From the NCBI RefSeq assembly GCF_009910675.1, contig NZ_RSEJ01000006.1, positions 151,915-215,914 on the forward strand: a DNA stretch of 64,000 bases. Reading direction: 5' to 3'. This stretch comes from Photobacterium alginatilyticum. GTDB lineage: Bacteria; Pseudomonadota; Gammaproteobacteria; Enterobacterales; Vibrionaceae. Under the pieces are notes generated by a model. That model searched no databases. It saw only the letters and a program-made list of their open reading frames with translations, and was not told the DNA's origin. The position numbers and the translations under genes are program-made. This document shows, one piece after another, positions 54,233-63,863 of this stretch. Within the stretch, counting starts at the first letter, position 1. Each line of letters opens with the position of its first letter.

Positions 54233-55543
54233 ATGTCAAACCTGGTAATCGGTCTGAGTTTGATCGGCGTGGTGCTGGTTTGGGTGATTGTCCGCTATTT
54301 TTCCGCGATGAAATCTCAGCGCGTTAAAGTGCAGGAGAAAGTGCTCAAAGATCAAAAGTATCAGCGGGTCCTGGAAAAGGCCAAAGTGGCAGAGCACGAG
54401 GAAAAAGTCTTTAAGGCGCAGACCGGGCACGTTTCAAGCCAGCTGTCGCTGGCAAAGGAGTTTGAGCTGACCAGTATCAGTCAGGCGATATTTTGGTACC
54501 AGAAGGCTGCGGCGTTAGACAACGATATTGCCCAGAATGCCCTGGCCCGCCTATGTCGGTTAGATCGGTCCGACTCTGATGGCGAGGCGAAATCGAAATA
54601 TTGGCAGCAAGTCGTGCTGGCCAAGCGCAAAGAGCCGGAAGCTCTGTATCAGCTGGGATATTACCTGGTATCCGGCTACGGCACCGAGATTGATACCGAG
54701 TCGGGGGTTGAAAAAATCATCGTGGCGGCTGAGCAGGGGCATGTGGAGGCGCAGCTTTTTCTCGGTGACTGGTATGTAGCAGAAATAAACCAACACAAAG
54801 ACCCTCTGGTCGCATTCGGCTGGCGGGTGCGGGCGGCGCTGACCAATGAGGTTAAGGGTTGCATCAAAACCGCATTTTGTTATCAGAGTGGGGTTGGGGT
54901 GACCAAGGATCGCGCTCGGGCTATTTACTGGCTGGAAAGAGCGGCCGAAATGGGTAGCAGTGAAGCACAGTTTTTGGCCGCGAAGATGCACTTGGGATCA
55001 GATGCCAATGATGCGGCTATCGCTTATGTGTGGTTTTCGATTGCCAACGCCTTTGGCCATAAAACGGCCAAGACCGAACGTGATGAAGCGGCGCAGTATG
55101 TTGGAATAGAGTCTATCCTGGCGGCCCAGAGCGTTGCCAATTCTGTCTTTCGGCTGCTTAAACGCCAGCCAGTTGCCCGCCACCGGGTAATTGATCTGAT
55201 GGATCGGGTATATGCTCGAAGTAGCTACCGGCCTGACGAGGATGTTCTGGCATCGCTGGCCAGCGGAGAACTGGCTGGAGATACGGCACAGGCTGAGGCG
55301 ATTGCCAGCCGGGACGGCGAGGTGGAGATGGATTTGTCTTCGGTCGCCTCATCGGTGCAGGATGGCGAGTTTCGCGACATAGAAAACGGTGTTAGCGCAG
55401 ATGCTGAGAAAAGCGAAGGATCAGACGACAGCAGCTTGGCATCAGAGACCAAGAATGAAACAGCGACCAAGGAGTACCAGCAGCAAAACTGGGCAACCTC
55501 TTGGGACAGTTTTACGGCAGAATCGAAGAAGCCGTCATCATGA
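54233..55543 (+). CDS. Sel1-repeat protein with N-terminal membrane anchor
   Basis: 436 residues. A membrane helix (NLVIGLSLIGVVLVWVIVRYF) is followed by a charged coiled-coil. Several Sel1/TPR-like repeats come next (QAIFWYQKAAALDNDIAQNAL, EALYQLGYYLVSGYG, RAIYWLERAAEMGSSEAQ). The last 100 residues are acidic and serine-rich, probably disordered. Such repeats usually hold protein complexes together; the partner is unknown. AGGGG precedes the ATG. Its end overlaps the HAD gene on the other strand by 6 bases. Confidence 0.82.
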   Translation: MSNLVIGLSLIGVVLVWVIVRYFSAMKSQRVKVQEKVLKDQKYQRVLEKAKVAEHEEKVFKAQTGHVSSQLSLAKEFELTSISQAIFWYQKAAALDNDIAQNALARLCRLDRSDSDGEAKSKYWQQVVLAKRKEPEALYQLGYYLVSGYGTEIDTESGVEKIIVAAEQGHVEAQLFLGDWYVAEINQHKDPLVAFGWRVRAALTNEVKGCIKTAFCYQSGVGVTKDRARAIYWLERAAEMGSSEAQFLAAKMHLGSDANDAAIAYVWFSIANAFGHKTAKTERDEAAQYVGIESILAAQSVANSVFRLLKRQPVARHRVIDLMDRVYARSSYRPDEDVLASLASGELAGDTAQAEAIASRDGEVEMDLSSVASSVQDGEFRDIENGVSADAEKSEGSDDSSLASETKNETATKEYQQQNWATSWDSFTAESKKPSS

Positions 55544-56242
55544 TACCGGTACCGAATCCACCTCAAGGTAATCAAGCAGCTGCGGCATCGCTGTAATGGT
55601 GGTTACTCTCGGGTGGCTAATCTTGACCGAGTGGGGTGTCGCGGCAAAGTGAAAGGTACGGATATCGGCGTTGATCCCGGCCTGCACGCCCTTCGGGGTA
55701 TCATCAACGAATACGCACTCTTGTAGCATCACACCCATGTGCATGGCGGCAAAGTGGAGAATATCCGGTTCAGGCTTCCAGCTGTTAGCCTGAAAGCCGC
55801 TAAATAGCTTCCCTTCAAAATAGGGAAGTAGCCCGGTCAGGCTTAAAGTGTGTTCGATTTTGCTGATCGGCGCATTTGAGGCAATACACATATCGCACCC
55901 CAGGCTCGACAAGGTGTCGAGCAGCTCAGGCACGCCTTTGATTGGCTTAAGTCCCTGTTCGAAAAGCTGTCGGCACTCTTTCCTGTACATGGGCTCGAGA
56001 TCATCGATACGGGCCTTGATGCCGGCACGTGCTCTTGTTTCGGTGAGAATATCGACCATTTTTCCGCCTTGGAAATGGCGCAGGCACTCTTCGAGGCTAA
56101 GGTTGGCACCCAGTCGGTTGAATACATTGACCAATGCCTGGTTGCAGAGTATCTCGCTGTCTACCAGGGTGCCGTCGCAATCAAAAATGACGCAGCGTAC
56201 ACCCGTTGCTCTTCTTGTTGCCGTGTTGCTGGTTTTATCCAT
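55538..56242 (-). CDS. HAD-superfamily phosphatase
   Basis: 234 residues from ATG 56242, behind GGAG. Motif I is IFDCDGTLVDSE, motif II is CIASNAPISK, the lysine motif is near SWKPEPDILH, and motif IV is CVFVDDTPKGVQAG. The alpha-helical cap after motif I places it with the beta-phosphoglucomutase/Gph group that hydrolyses sugar or small phosphates. The substrate is not assignable. Confidence 0.88.
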   Translation of the reverse strand: MDKTSNTATRRATGVRCVIFDCDGTLVDSEILCNQALVNVFNRLGANLSLEECLRHFQGGKMVDILTETRARAGIKARIDDLEPMYRKECRQLFEQGLKPIKGVPELLDTLSSLGCDMCIASNAPISKIEHTLSLTGLLPYFEGKLFSGFQANSWKPEPDILHFAAMHMGVMLQECVFVDDTPKGVQAGINADIRTFHFAATPHSVKISHPRVTTITAMPQLLDYLEVDSVPVS

Positions 56243-56435
56243 AAAACGCACTCCACTCTTATGCAGCTGACATCTCATTGTTAATACACCGTCTGTAGTT
56301 CTACAATGCGCATATTAACGTTTTGCTATCTCAATCGCGGTTAATGGCGTTTTTTTGTAAGTTATGAGATTTGTCCCTTATTCTGTCTAGAAATGCAGAT
56401 ATACCTATACCTCGATAGCTACAGGCAGAAACTCG

Positions 56436-56909
56436 TTATTGATTGCCGGGGCAGTGATAGCGGGAAAGGAAGCTATCCAGCGCGGCCTCGCTGTTGGTTC
56501 TTTTACTTTGCTCTCCTCGTAGAAATGCCAGGATGGCATCTTCATGTTCTTGTACTAGCAGGAATAAGTCTGAATGCTGCTGTGCCCGTTGGGCCTGATG
56601 ACGATATTTCAGTGCATAGGGTTCGACCCAGGATGCCATGGTATCGACTAGAGCGGGCCATTCCAGTGACAGCCATTTTTCGGCATCATGACGTCCCTTG
56701 CCTTCCATTACCGGGTGGCTGTCGGGGCAGCTGATGCCGAGTTTTTCCAGCCCGGTTTTAAGGTGGCGGGCAGTGACTTGTTCGACAAGGATTAGCTTTT
56801 GCCAGTTGTTGATATGCTTATCATCACTATACTTTTCAGCGAAAGCAGTAAAAAAGGCAATGCCGTACAGTTCACCGAGGTAAGCTGAAAAAAGTTGTTC
56901 TGTTAGCAT
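56436..56909 (-). CDS. All-helical protein of unknown function, possibly ferritin-like
   Basis: 157 residues with four to five predicted amphipathic helices. Carboxylates and histidine are spaced as in ferritin-like proteins (FSAYLGELYGIAFFTAF, LILVEQVTARHLKTGLEKL). No family is recognised and the ferritin link is tentative. The start at ATG 56909 has no strong ribosome binding site. Confidence 0.6.
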   Translation of the reverse strand: MLTEQLFSAYLGELYGIAFFTAFAEKYSDDKHINNWQKLILVEQVTARHLKTGLEKLGISCPDSHPVMEGKGRHDAEKWLSLEWPALVDTMASWVEPYALKYRHQAQRAQQHSDLFLLVQEHEDAILAFLRGEQSKRTNSEAALDSFLSRYHCPGNQ

Positions 56910-57007
56910 TTTGCAGGGCTCGATAATGGTTGATAAAAGAAGGACAGCATTTTACGCCATTTTTCGTAGTGTGATTAGACGGCTATACATAATAAAAAGG
57001 GGTGGCT

Positions 57008-57670
57008 ATGTCATCATCCATATTTCCTTCATGGCTTGGCGGCTATGAAGTGCGAGAACATATCGATAATCCGAATATTTCTGTCGGGGCGCATACCTAC
57101 TATTCTGGTTATTATCACGATAAACATTTTGAGGATCAGTGCGTACGTTACCTGTTGGGGGATCATTCCAGCCGGGCCGTCTGGGAGTCCGGTATTTTCG
57201 GTGAGGTTGACCGGCTCATTATCGGCAAATACTGCTCGATAGCCTCGGGGGCGACCTTTATGCTGGCAGGTAATCAGGGGCACCGCCATGACTGGGTGTC
57301 TTCGTTTCCTTTTGATGTCAGCCAGTTTGGTGACAAGGTCAAGTCAGGCTTCGAGCGGGCCGGAGACACGGTGATCGGAAATGATGTGTGGATAGGATCC
57401 GAGTGCGTCATTATGCCTGGAGTTAACATTGGCGACGGGGCGGTGATTGGTGCCCGGGCTGTGGTAACCAAAAACGTCGAACCCTATGGCGTAGTGGTCG
57501 GCAATCCCGGTCAGGTTGTTAAGAAGCGCTTTAACGAGGAACAGATTATCATGCTGCGGGAGATGAAATGGTGGGACTGGCCGCTCGATCTTCTGAAACA
57601 GAATATGGATTTGATGTGCAGCAATGATATTGAAGGTTTGTTCGACCGTTACCGTCAGTTTGAACGGTGA
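57008..57670 (+). CDS. CatB-type xenobiotic O-acetyltransferase
   Basis: 220 residues. Hexapeptide repeats form a left-handed beta-helix (LIIGKYCSIASGATFMLAG, VIGNDVWIGSECVIMPGVNIGDGAVIGA in parts). The catalytic histidine is in the GNQGHRHDW loop. Family members acetylate chloramphenicol or streptogramins, and Vibrionaceae carry chromosomal copies; resistance should not be assumed. ATG 57008 follows AAGGGG; GTG 57002 is too close. Confidence 0.88.
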   Translation: MSSSIFPSWLGGYEVREHIDNPNISVGAHTYYSGYYHDKHFEDQCVRYLLGDHSSRAVWESGIFGEVDRLIIGKYCSIASGATFMLAGNQGHRHDWVSSFPFDVSQFGDKVKSGFERAGDTVIGNDVWIGSECVIMPGVNIGDGAVIGARAVVTKNVEPYGVVVGNPGQVVKKRFNEEQIIMLREMKWWDWPLDLLKQNMDLMCSNDIEGLFDRYRQFER

Positions 57671-57709
57671 GTGTTTATTACATCTCTAGTTTAAATGTCT
57701 ATGTTAAGC

Positions 57710-57728
57710 GGGGCCCCGAGAGGGCCCC
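57710..57728. terminator. Very stable hairpin after the acetyltransferase gene
   Basis: GGGGCCC (57710-57716) and GGGCCCC (57722-57728) with a 5-base loop lie 40 bases after the stop codon. The following TGTCAGTTTGT is a weak U-tract. Confidence 0.45.
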
Positions 57729-57781
57729 TGTCAGTTTGTAGATACTTAATTGAAGCAATATTAGGCAAAGACAGTCAAATA

Positions 57782-58717
57782 CTAGGCATAGTTAGAGACG
57801 CTTCGCCAACTTCTTTGCAGAGCCAGCTCCAGTGGCGTATGGATAAAGCTTGATGGTGCATGGAGCGGTATCGAGTAGGCTGGTGGCTTGCCGCCGTGTT
57901 GCCAAAGCTCCCGGGTTTTGAGGAATCGGCGAAATAGCGGTGAGAAAAAGGCTATGAACTCAAGGATTGTCCAGGATAGTTGGATGATCGATACCGGCTT
58001 ACCGCTGCTGAGTGCCAGGCAGCGGGCAATATCATTGATACTGGCTTTGTGCCCGGGGTAGTAGACAATATTCAAATCGGGTTGCTCACACTGCTCGTGA
58101 GAGAGGAGATGGGCAATATTGTCTGCAAGATCGGGTAAGAATGTCCAATAGTGGCAGAGTCTTTGATTGCTGGGGGATTGGATGATGACTTTTTGCTGCG
58201 TTTCTTTTATCAGCATCCCCAGGTAGCCATGATGCAGTGCGCAGCTCAGGCTGTGTCCGCAGCAGATCACCAGAACTTTGGCTCCGTTAAAGCTTGCCTG
58301 GCGTAAGCGGTTTTTCAGTCGTTTGGGCAGGCGGACAGTAATGGGTTTATTTTTTCTCCAGACAGCAAGAGAGGGGAACCAGGGCTGTTGGACATCATAT
58401 TTATTGGTGGTGATCACCAAGCGCAGTTTGAGCTGCTCGGAAAGCGAAATAATGTGTTCTATGGAGAAAATGAGCTCTTTTCTGGCAGCCGCTGATTCGG
58501 GCAGGTGAACAAAGACGGTATCAACGTCTTTTGCTACCTGGTACAAGAAGTCAAGATCATCGCTATTCATCTCGGCCAAAGTGAGCTGGCTGAGTATCGG
58601 TACGTGGGCAGAGTCGTCACGAATAATACCGATGACATCCCAGTCATTGTTGATCAGCGTTCGGCAGAGGTTATTGCCCATCTCCTGACAGGCTCCAAAA
58701 ACTAAGGCTTTTCTCAT
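57782..58717 (-). CDS. NAD(P)-dependent epimerase/dehydratase-like protein
   Basis: 311 residues from ATG 58717, behind GAGG. The N-terminal Rossmann motif is VFGACQEMGNNL, degenerate from GxxGxxG. It resembles atypical extended short-chain dehydrogenases, and the YxxxK catalytic pair is not obvious. It may be a binding protein rather than an enzyme. The LysR gene is divergent, about 100 bases away, and probably regulates it. Confidence 0.7.
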   Translation of the reverse strand: MRKALVFGACQEMGNNLCRTLINNDWDVIGIIRDDSAHVPILSQLTLAEMNSDDLDFLYQVAKDVDTVFVHLPESAAARKELIFSIEHIISLSEQLKLRLVITTNKYDVQQPWFPSLAVWRKNKPITVRLPKRLKNRLRQASFNGAKVLVICCGHSLSCALHHGYLGMLIKETQQKVIIQSPSNQRLCHYWTFLPDLADNIAHLLSHEQCEQPDLNIVYYPGHKASINDIARCLALSSGKPVSIIQLSWTILEFIAFFSPLFRRFLKTRELWQHGGKPPAYSIPLHAPSSFIHTPLELALQRSWRSVSNYA

Positions 58718-58819
58718 AGTTAACCTCAATCATGCGATTCATATCAATATACTGTTATGCAGTTTGGTTCTTATTGTGGCTATAGTAAATACACAGATAG
58801 GAATAGTAGGTATACGAAT

Positions 58820-59758
58820 ATGAATAACACGGAGTGGGACAGTATTCGGATATTTTTGGCTGTGGTCGAAGAGGGGAGTATGTCGGCGGCGGCGCAGGTA
58901 CTCGGGGTGTCTCAGCCAACAGTGAGCCGTTATATTTTGGCACTGGAAGAGAAGGTCGGTGTCAATCTCTTTGACCGTTCCAGCAGCGGGCTCAAAGTGA
59001 CCGAGGTCGGGGCGAGCTTGTTGGATTCCGCCAAGGCGACCGCCCTTGGGGCCGAGAGCTTTGCCAGGCTGGTTAATGCTACTTCAGAGCATATTGATGG
59101 CCATGTCCGGCTGGCTGTGAGTGAAGTGGTCGCATACTACTTTTTGCCGGATGCGATAACAGCATTTAACCGCCAGTTTCCGTCTATTGAAGTTGAGATA
59201 CTGATTTCTGATCAAGGGGTGAACCTAAACAAGCGTGATGCCGATTTATTGGTCTCTGTCGAAAAGCCGGAGCAACCGGATTTTGTGGTCAGCCACCTTT
59301 TTGAAGGGAAACTGGGTTTTTTTGCTCACCGTGAATACCTAGAAGAGTATGGCAAGCCGGATTCACTTCAGGATCTACATGCCGGCTTCCATCAAATAAT
59401 CGGCGATGACAGCAATAACTTTTATCTCCGCGAGGCTGTACGGATTGGTCGTCCCCTGAGTAAGTCACATTTCAGCTTTCGTACCGATAGCCAGAAAATG
59501 CAGGTTGAACTGCTCAACGCCAGGGCCGGTGTGGCTGTTACGCTGTTGGCGATAGCAGAAAAGTATCCGGATTTGGTGCAGCTTTTTCCGGAAGCTGCCT
59601 TACGTCCCTTTAACTGGTGGCTGATTTGCCATCGTGACGTGAATGTTAATCCGCGTATCCATAATCTGATGACGTTTTTGAGCCAGTGGTTTCAGCAGAA
59701 TAAATGGCGACAGCAGCAGCCTGCTGAGGGAAGAAAGAAACACCTTGCTGTGATGTAA
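58820..59758 (+). CDS. LysR-family transcriptional regulator
   Basis: 312 residues from ATG 58820. The winged HTH is near the start (GSMSAAAQVLGVSQPTVSRY), followed by the effector-binding domain (GHVRLAVSEVVAYYFLPDAI). The tail is basic. LysR proteins often control the divergent neighbour, here the dehydrogenase-like gene. The shared 102-base intergenic region is AT-rich, with short palindromic steps. Confidence 0.9.
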   Translation: MNNTEWDSIRIFLAVVEEGSMSAAAQVLGVSQPTVSRYILALEEKVGVNLFDRSSSGLKVTEVGASLLDSAKATALGAESFARLVNATSEHIDGHVRLAVSEVVAYYFLPDAITAFNRQFPSIEVEILISDQGVNLNKRDADLLVSVEKPEQPDFVVSHLFEGKLGFFAHREYLEEYGKPDSLQDLHAGFHQIIGDDSNNFYLREAVRIGRPLSKSHFSFRTDSQKMQVELLNARAGVAVTLLAIAEKYPDLVQLFPEAALRPFNWWLICHRDVNVNPRIHNLMTFLSQWFQQNKWRQQQPAEGRKKHLAVM

Positions 59759-59808
59759 GTTGAAGGGGGTTCATCACAATGCATATTAATTTTGATTGGA
59801 GGGCGCTA

Positions 59809-59978
59809 TTCAATAGTTGAAAAATATTCAGGAAATATTCAACAAAAATTTAGTTGCTGGGCGATTTTCGCCCAAGGTTAAACGTTTTCGTTGCTATAAA
59901 CTTGATCTGGACCAGCGTTTTTTAACTTTTTTTGATATTTCAGAAAACAAAAGTTGAGTTATTCAAAAAAAATTGAAT
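59809..59978. promoter_or_regulatory. TTCAA/TTGAA palindromes upstream of ackA
   Basis: TTCAATAGTTGAA (59809-59821), a GTTGAA/TTCAAC pair (59816-59821 and 59838-59843) and ATTCAAAAAAAATTGAAT (59961-59978) share the same half-site. The 343-base gap before ackA holds no gene, so these may be regulator sites. Confidence 0.35.
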
Positions 59979-60101
59979 AATGTAATTAAAACATATAATG
60001 CCGAGAAAATGCTGCTCCACACATTTTCCTCTGCAGTCTAAAAAGACGTGTGACGGGACAACAACTTGTCCTTAGGCCCTAATTATTCTGATGAGATAAC
60101 C

Positions 60102-61295
60102 ATGAGCAATTCTCTAGTTCTTGTAATCAACTCCGGTAGTTCTTCGCTAAAATTTGCCCTAATCGATACCGTTAGCGGTGAGGCAACCCTGAGTGGCTTG
60201 GGTGAGTGCTTCGGCATGCCTGAAGCCAATGTTAGCTGGAAGATCAACGGTGAGAAGTACGAATACAAACTGAACGATTCAGGTAACCACCACCAGCAGG
60301 CAGTCGATCGCATCGTAACCCTGCTTGAAGAGCAAGGTATCAAGCAAGATATCGTTGCTGTCGGTCACCGAGTTGTCCATGGCGGTGAGAAGTTTACCAA
60401 GACAGTAAAAATTGACGATAGCGTGCTGGAAGAAATCGAGAAGCTAAGCGATCTGGCACCACTTCATAACCCTGCTCATGTTATCGGGATGCGAGCTGCA
60501 ATTAAGGCTTTCCCGGCACTGGCTCAGTACGCGGTATTTGATACGGCGTTCCACCAGACAATGCCTGCCCGTGCGTACACAGGTGCTATCTCTCAGAAGC
60601 TATACAATGAATACGGCATCCGTCGTTACGGTTTCCACGGTACGAGCCACTACTTCGTCAGCCGTGAAGCTGCCAAGATGATCAACAAGCCAATCGAAGA
60701 GAGCAACTTTATCTCTGTTCACCTGGGTAACGGTGCATCGGTTTGTGCAATCAAAGACGGCAAGAGTGTTGATACCAGCATGGGCTTTACCCCGCTGGCC
60801 GGCTTGATGATGGGTACACGTTGTGGTGACCTTGACCCAAGTATCATTGAGTTCCTGCTGAAGAAAGGCTGGGCTCAGGAAGATGTTTTCAAAGAGCTGA
60901 ACTCGAAATCAGGCCTGCTAGGTGTATCTGGCCTGACAAGTGATTGCCGCGGTATTATCGAGGCGATGGAAAATGGCCACGAGGGCGCAACCCTGGCATT
61001 TGAAATCTTCACTTACCGTGTTGCTAAGTACATCGGTTCTTACATGGTGGCACTGGATGAGCTGGACGGCATCATCTTCACCGCCGGTATTGGTGAGAAC
61101 TCTCAGCCAATCCGCAGCAAGATCCTAGAGAACCTGAAGATCTTCGGTTACCGCGAAGACGAAGAAGCCAATGCAGCGGCTCGCTTCGGTAACAGCGGTA
61201 TTATTACCCAGCCAAATACGCCAGTTGCTATGGTAATCCCGACCAACGAAGAGTGGGTTATCGCAAAAGAATCTATGGCGTTACTGCACGCGTAA
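60102..61295 (+). CDS. ackA: Acetate kinase
   Basis: 397 residues. The start MSNSLVLVINSGSSSLKF and the motifs GHRVVHGGE, GFHGTSHYFV, HLGNGASVCA and GTRCGDLDPS are all intact. It makes acetyl phosphate from acetate and ATP, or the reverse with ATP gain. No pta gene follows, unlike the usual ackA-pta operon, so this is likely a second or detached copy on chromosome II. A strong terminator follows. Confidence 0.95.
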   Translation: MSNSLVLVINSGSSSLKFALIDTVSGEATLSGLGECFGMPEANVSWKINGEKYEYKLNDSGNHHQQAVDRIVTLLEEQGIKQDIVAVGHRVVHGGEKFTKTVKIDDSVLEEIEKLSDLAPLHNPAHVIGMRAAIKAFPALAQYAVFDTAFHQTMPARAYTGAISQKLYNEYGIRRYGFHGTSHYFVSREAAKMINKPIEESNFISVHLGNGASVCAIKDGKSVDTSMGFTPLAGLMMGTRCGDLDPSIIEFLLKKGWAQEDVFKELNSKSGLLGVSGLTSDCRGIIEAMENGHEGATLAFEIFTYRVAKYIGSYMVALDELDGIIFTAGIGENSQPIRSKILENLKIFGYREDEEANAAARFGNSGIITQPNTPVAMVIPTNEEWVIAKESMALLHA

Positions 61296-61370
61296 TAGAT
61301 TATAGCCAGCCAAGTTTCCCAAGGGCTTGGTTGGCTCCCTGCCTGGAACACAGGGAAAGACGGAACGGGA

Positions 61371-61405
61371 AACGGCCCCGAGCATCTGCTCGGGGCCGTT
61401 TTTTT
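61371..61405 (+). terminator. Rho-independent terminator of ackA
   Basis: A 13-bp stem with AACGGCCCCGAGC and its complement, a 4-base loop and a run of seven T. Confidence 0.92.
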
Positions 61406-61468
61406 ATTTTGAGCAAAAAGTTTTTTAGCTACATAATCAATAATTACAATTAAAGAGTAATATTCAGG

Positions 61469-63472
61469 CTATTGAAGTTTGAATTTGTTTACTAGAGTGT
61501 CTAACTGTGAGTTCGCAGCAGACAGGCTTTGTGTACTGTCTACTGTCGCTTGACTATTTTGAGTCAATTCATAAATCATCTCACGGATATTGTTCATATT
61601 ACGGTTCACTTCTTCGCTTACTGAACTCTGTTCTTCAGAAGCAGTTGCAATTTGAGTGCTTAAGTCACTAATCTCAAAGATAGAACCTGTCATTGCATCC
61701 AAGCTGTTTGATACGCGCTCTGCATTCTCAGCGGTACGTTCACAGCTTGCTTTAGTGACTTCCATTGCAGTAACTGCATTGGTCGCATCTTGACGTAACT
61801 TCGTTAATATTTCATTAATTTCTGCTGTGCTGGTCTGAGTACGCGCTGCAAGTGATCGCACTTCATCGGCTACAACTGCAAAACCTCGTCCCTGCTCACC
61901 TGCTCGTGCTGCTTCAATTGCGGCATTGAGTGCCAGAAGGTTTGTTTGATCTGCAATTTCTCCTATTACACCTAGTACACTAACAATTTGTTGAGTATTT
62001 TCATTCATAGTATTAATGCTTGATGATGCTGTGGCCACTTCTTCTACTAAGATACTCATGCTACTAGATGCCTCAATTACATCATTTTTTGCTAATTGTG
62101 CATCGTCACTGGCTTTATTCGTATTTGCGGCTGTATCGTTGGCGCTTTGTGCGATTGTCTCAGCCGTTGCGCTCAATTCAGTGATGGCAGCAACGACTTG
62201 ATCGGTCTCGGTTGCGTGTTCGTTTAATGCCTGGTTATTGTTATCTGACTGCACATTAAGTTGCTTGATACCATCAGAGATATGAGTAGAGGCCTGTGAT
62301 ATATCCATGATCATGGATTTCAAATATATAATGAAGTGATTGACTGATTCCGCGATATCTGCGACTTCATCAGATGAATTTGTTTCGATAACAGTTGTTA
62401 AATCGGCATTTCCTGATGAAAGCGACCGAATGTTGTTTCGTAATGATTCAAGGCGCTGAGTTAGTTTTGAGAATACAATAAAGCAAAAAATAATAATAGC
62501 GGCTACGATGGGAAGTTGAATTGATGCTAAGATCATCATGATCGAGTTGGTTGTTGATTGTATTAGATCTGTTTCAATGCTAAAAGCAACTATCCATGGA
62601 GTGTCCGTAATTTGATGCATGAAAAGAGTGTGATTAATACCATTATTATCGTAGTTGACTTGTAATTGATTACTTGTATTAATCTGAGTTAGGTGACGGT
62701 TAACATTAGTTGCAAATGGAGACTGTTGAGTAATAGAAGATAGATTTTCAAGTATGAGTGGGCGATTAATGCTGCGTGTGTTGCTTAGTATTTTACCATC
62801 AGATTCAATGATAAGGATATTCCCGTTTAACATTTTCTCTTTTTCAGCGACAAGGTTATTGAAAAAACCCAATGTAAGATCAATTGTAGCAACACCATAG
62901 CGTTCACCCTGCTTGAATATCGACATGGCACAATTTGTTCTAGCTTCATTACTGGCCGAATCTTGGTATGCAGGTGCCCAAGCACATCGCCCTTGAGGAG
63001 CCGTTAGGCCATTTTTGTACCAAATTTGTTCGTAGTAATTGGCTGAGTCAGCAGAGTTCCAATAGGTATTTTCAACAAGCTTATTGTTGTCATCACGGTG
63101 ATAAAATGTACTATATTTTTCAACGCCTTGTTGGCGTTTCCCAGGCAAAGGCCAGATACCGCCACCGAAAACTTGAAGCTTTCCGTATTGATCGACCATA
63201 CTTGGTAAAATTTGATCAATTTGCTCACTAGAGATGAGAGGAATGGTTTGGGTTATTGTCCGCTGTTGTGCTTGAACTTGTTCTAGTTCCGTTAAGATTA
63301 CATCATTGATATCTTGTAGTGCGCCTTCGATAATTGCTTCTTCATTTGCGACTAGTTTGGGAGAAATCCAGTAGTTTATTCCTAAAGTGGTCATTAGCCC
63401 TACAACCAACATGAAAAAGACAAAATAAAGTGGATATTTATACCGTATAGATTTCATTTTTCTTGTTTTCAT
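61469..63472 (-). CDS. Methyl-accepting chemotaxis protein
   Basis: 667 residues from ATG 63472, behind CAGGA. It has a first membrane helix (residues 14-35), a periplasmic dCache-type sensor of about 280 residues ([20 protein letters not shown]), a second helix near 325-345, HAMP, and the signalling hairpin with the conserved tip ([20 protein letters not shown]). It binds CheA/CheW at its tip and senses a small ligand outside. No CheR-tethering pentapeptide is seen at the end. No che genes are nearby. Confidence 0.94.
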   Translation of the reverse strand: MKTRKMKSIRYKYPLYFVFFMLVVGLMTTLGINYWISPKLVANEEAIIEGALQDINDVILTELEQVQAQQRTITQTIPLISSEQIDQILPSMVDQYGKLQVFGGGIWPLPGKRQQGVEKYSTFYHRDDNNKLVENTYWNSADSANYYEQIWYKNGLTAPQGRCAWAPAYQDSASNEARTNCAMSIFKQGERYGVATIDLTLGFFNNLVAEKEKMLNGNILIIESDGKILSNTRSINRPLILENLSSITQQSPFATNVNRHLTQINTSNQLQVNYDNNGINHTLFMHQITDTPWIVAFSIETDLIQSTTNSIMMILASIQLPIVAAIIIFCFIVFSKLTQRLESLRNNIRSLSSGNADLTTVIETNSSDEVADIAESVNHFIIYLKSMIMDISQASTHISDGIKQLNVQSDNNNQALNEHATETDQVVAAITELSATAETIAQSANDTAANTNKASDDAQLAKNDVIEASSSMSILVEEVATASSSINTMNENTQQIVSVLGVIGEIADQTNLLALNAAIEAARAGEQGRGFAVVADEVRSLAARTQTSTAEINEILTKLRQDATNAVTAMEVTKASCERTAENAERVSNSLDAMTGSIFEISDLSTQIATASEEQSSVSEEVNRNMNNIREMIYELTQNSQATVDSTQSLSAANSQLDTLVNKFKLQ

Positions 63473-63560
63473 CCTTGTTCCTGGTCCAGTAATACTGATT
63501 AATGGAGATTTCGTAACATGCAGTGTTTTTACCATTGGTTGTAGCTCGTATTGATAAAGC

Positions 63561-63574
63561 GCTCATTAATGAGC
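63561..63574. promoter_or_regulatory. Perfect 14-bp palindrome upstream of the chemotaxis receptor
   Basis: GCTCATTAATGAGC lies 88 bases before the receptor start codon. It may be an operator. The rest of 63473-63863 shows no gene. Confidence 0.3.
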
Positions 63575-63863
63575 TGAGCTATGAACACCTCGAGAAAGCG
63601 CTTTCATTAAGTATTATCGCACTTGGTGGGAGGAGAGGCAATTAGGTAGTGCATGTATTGGAGGCTTCCAATCACACATTTTGAATGAACCAAATTCTTC
63701 TTTGCTTGAACTAACTAAGAAATATTCTTGTTTGGGTGTCAAGTTGAAGGTTTCTGTTATTAGGTAGCCCAAGCTACTACGCACGACAACTAAATTCTTG
63801 TACTAAGTGGCTATTACGTTTAATCGATGCAAAATATGTATGATGTAGTGGCAAAAAAAAGGT

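Noticed and set aside
57008..57670. Acquired chloramphenicol resistance cassette
   Set aside because: The CatB-like gene has no attC site or integrase nearby and normal codon use; it is probably an ordinary chromosomal acetyltransferase.
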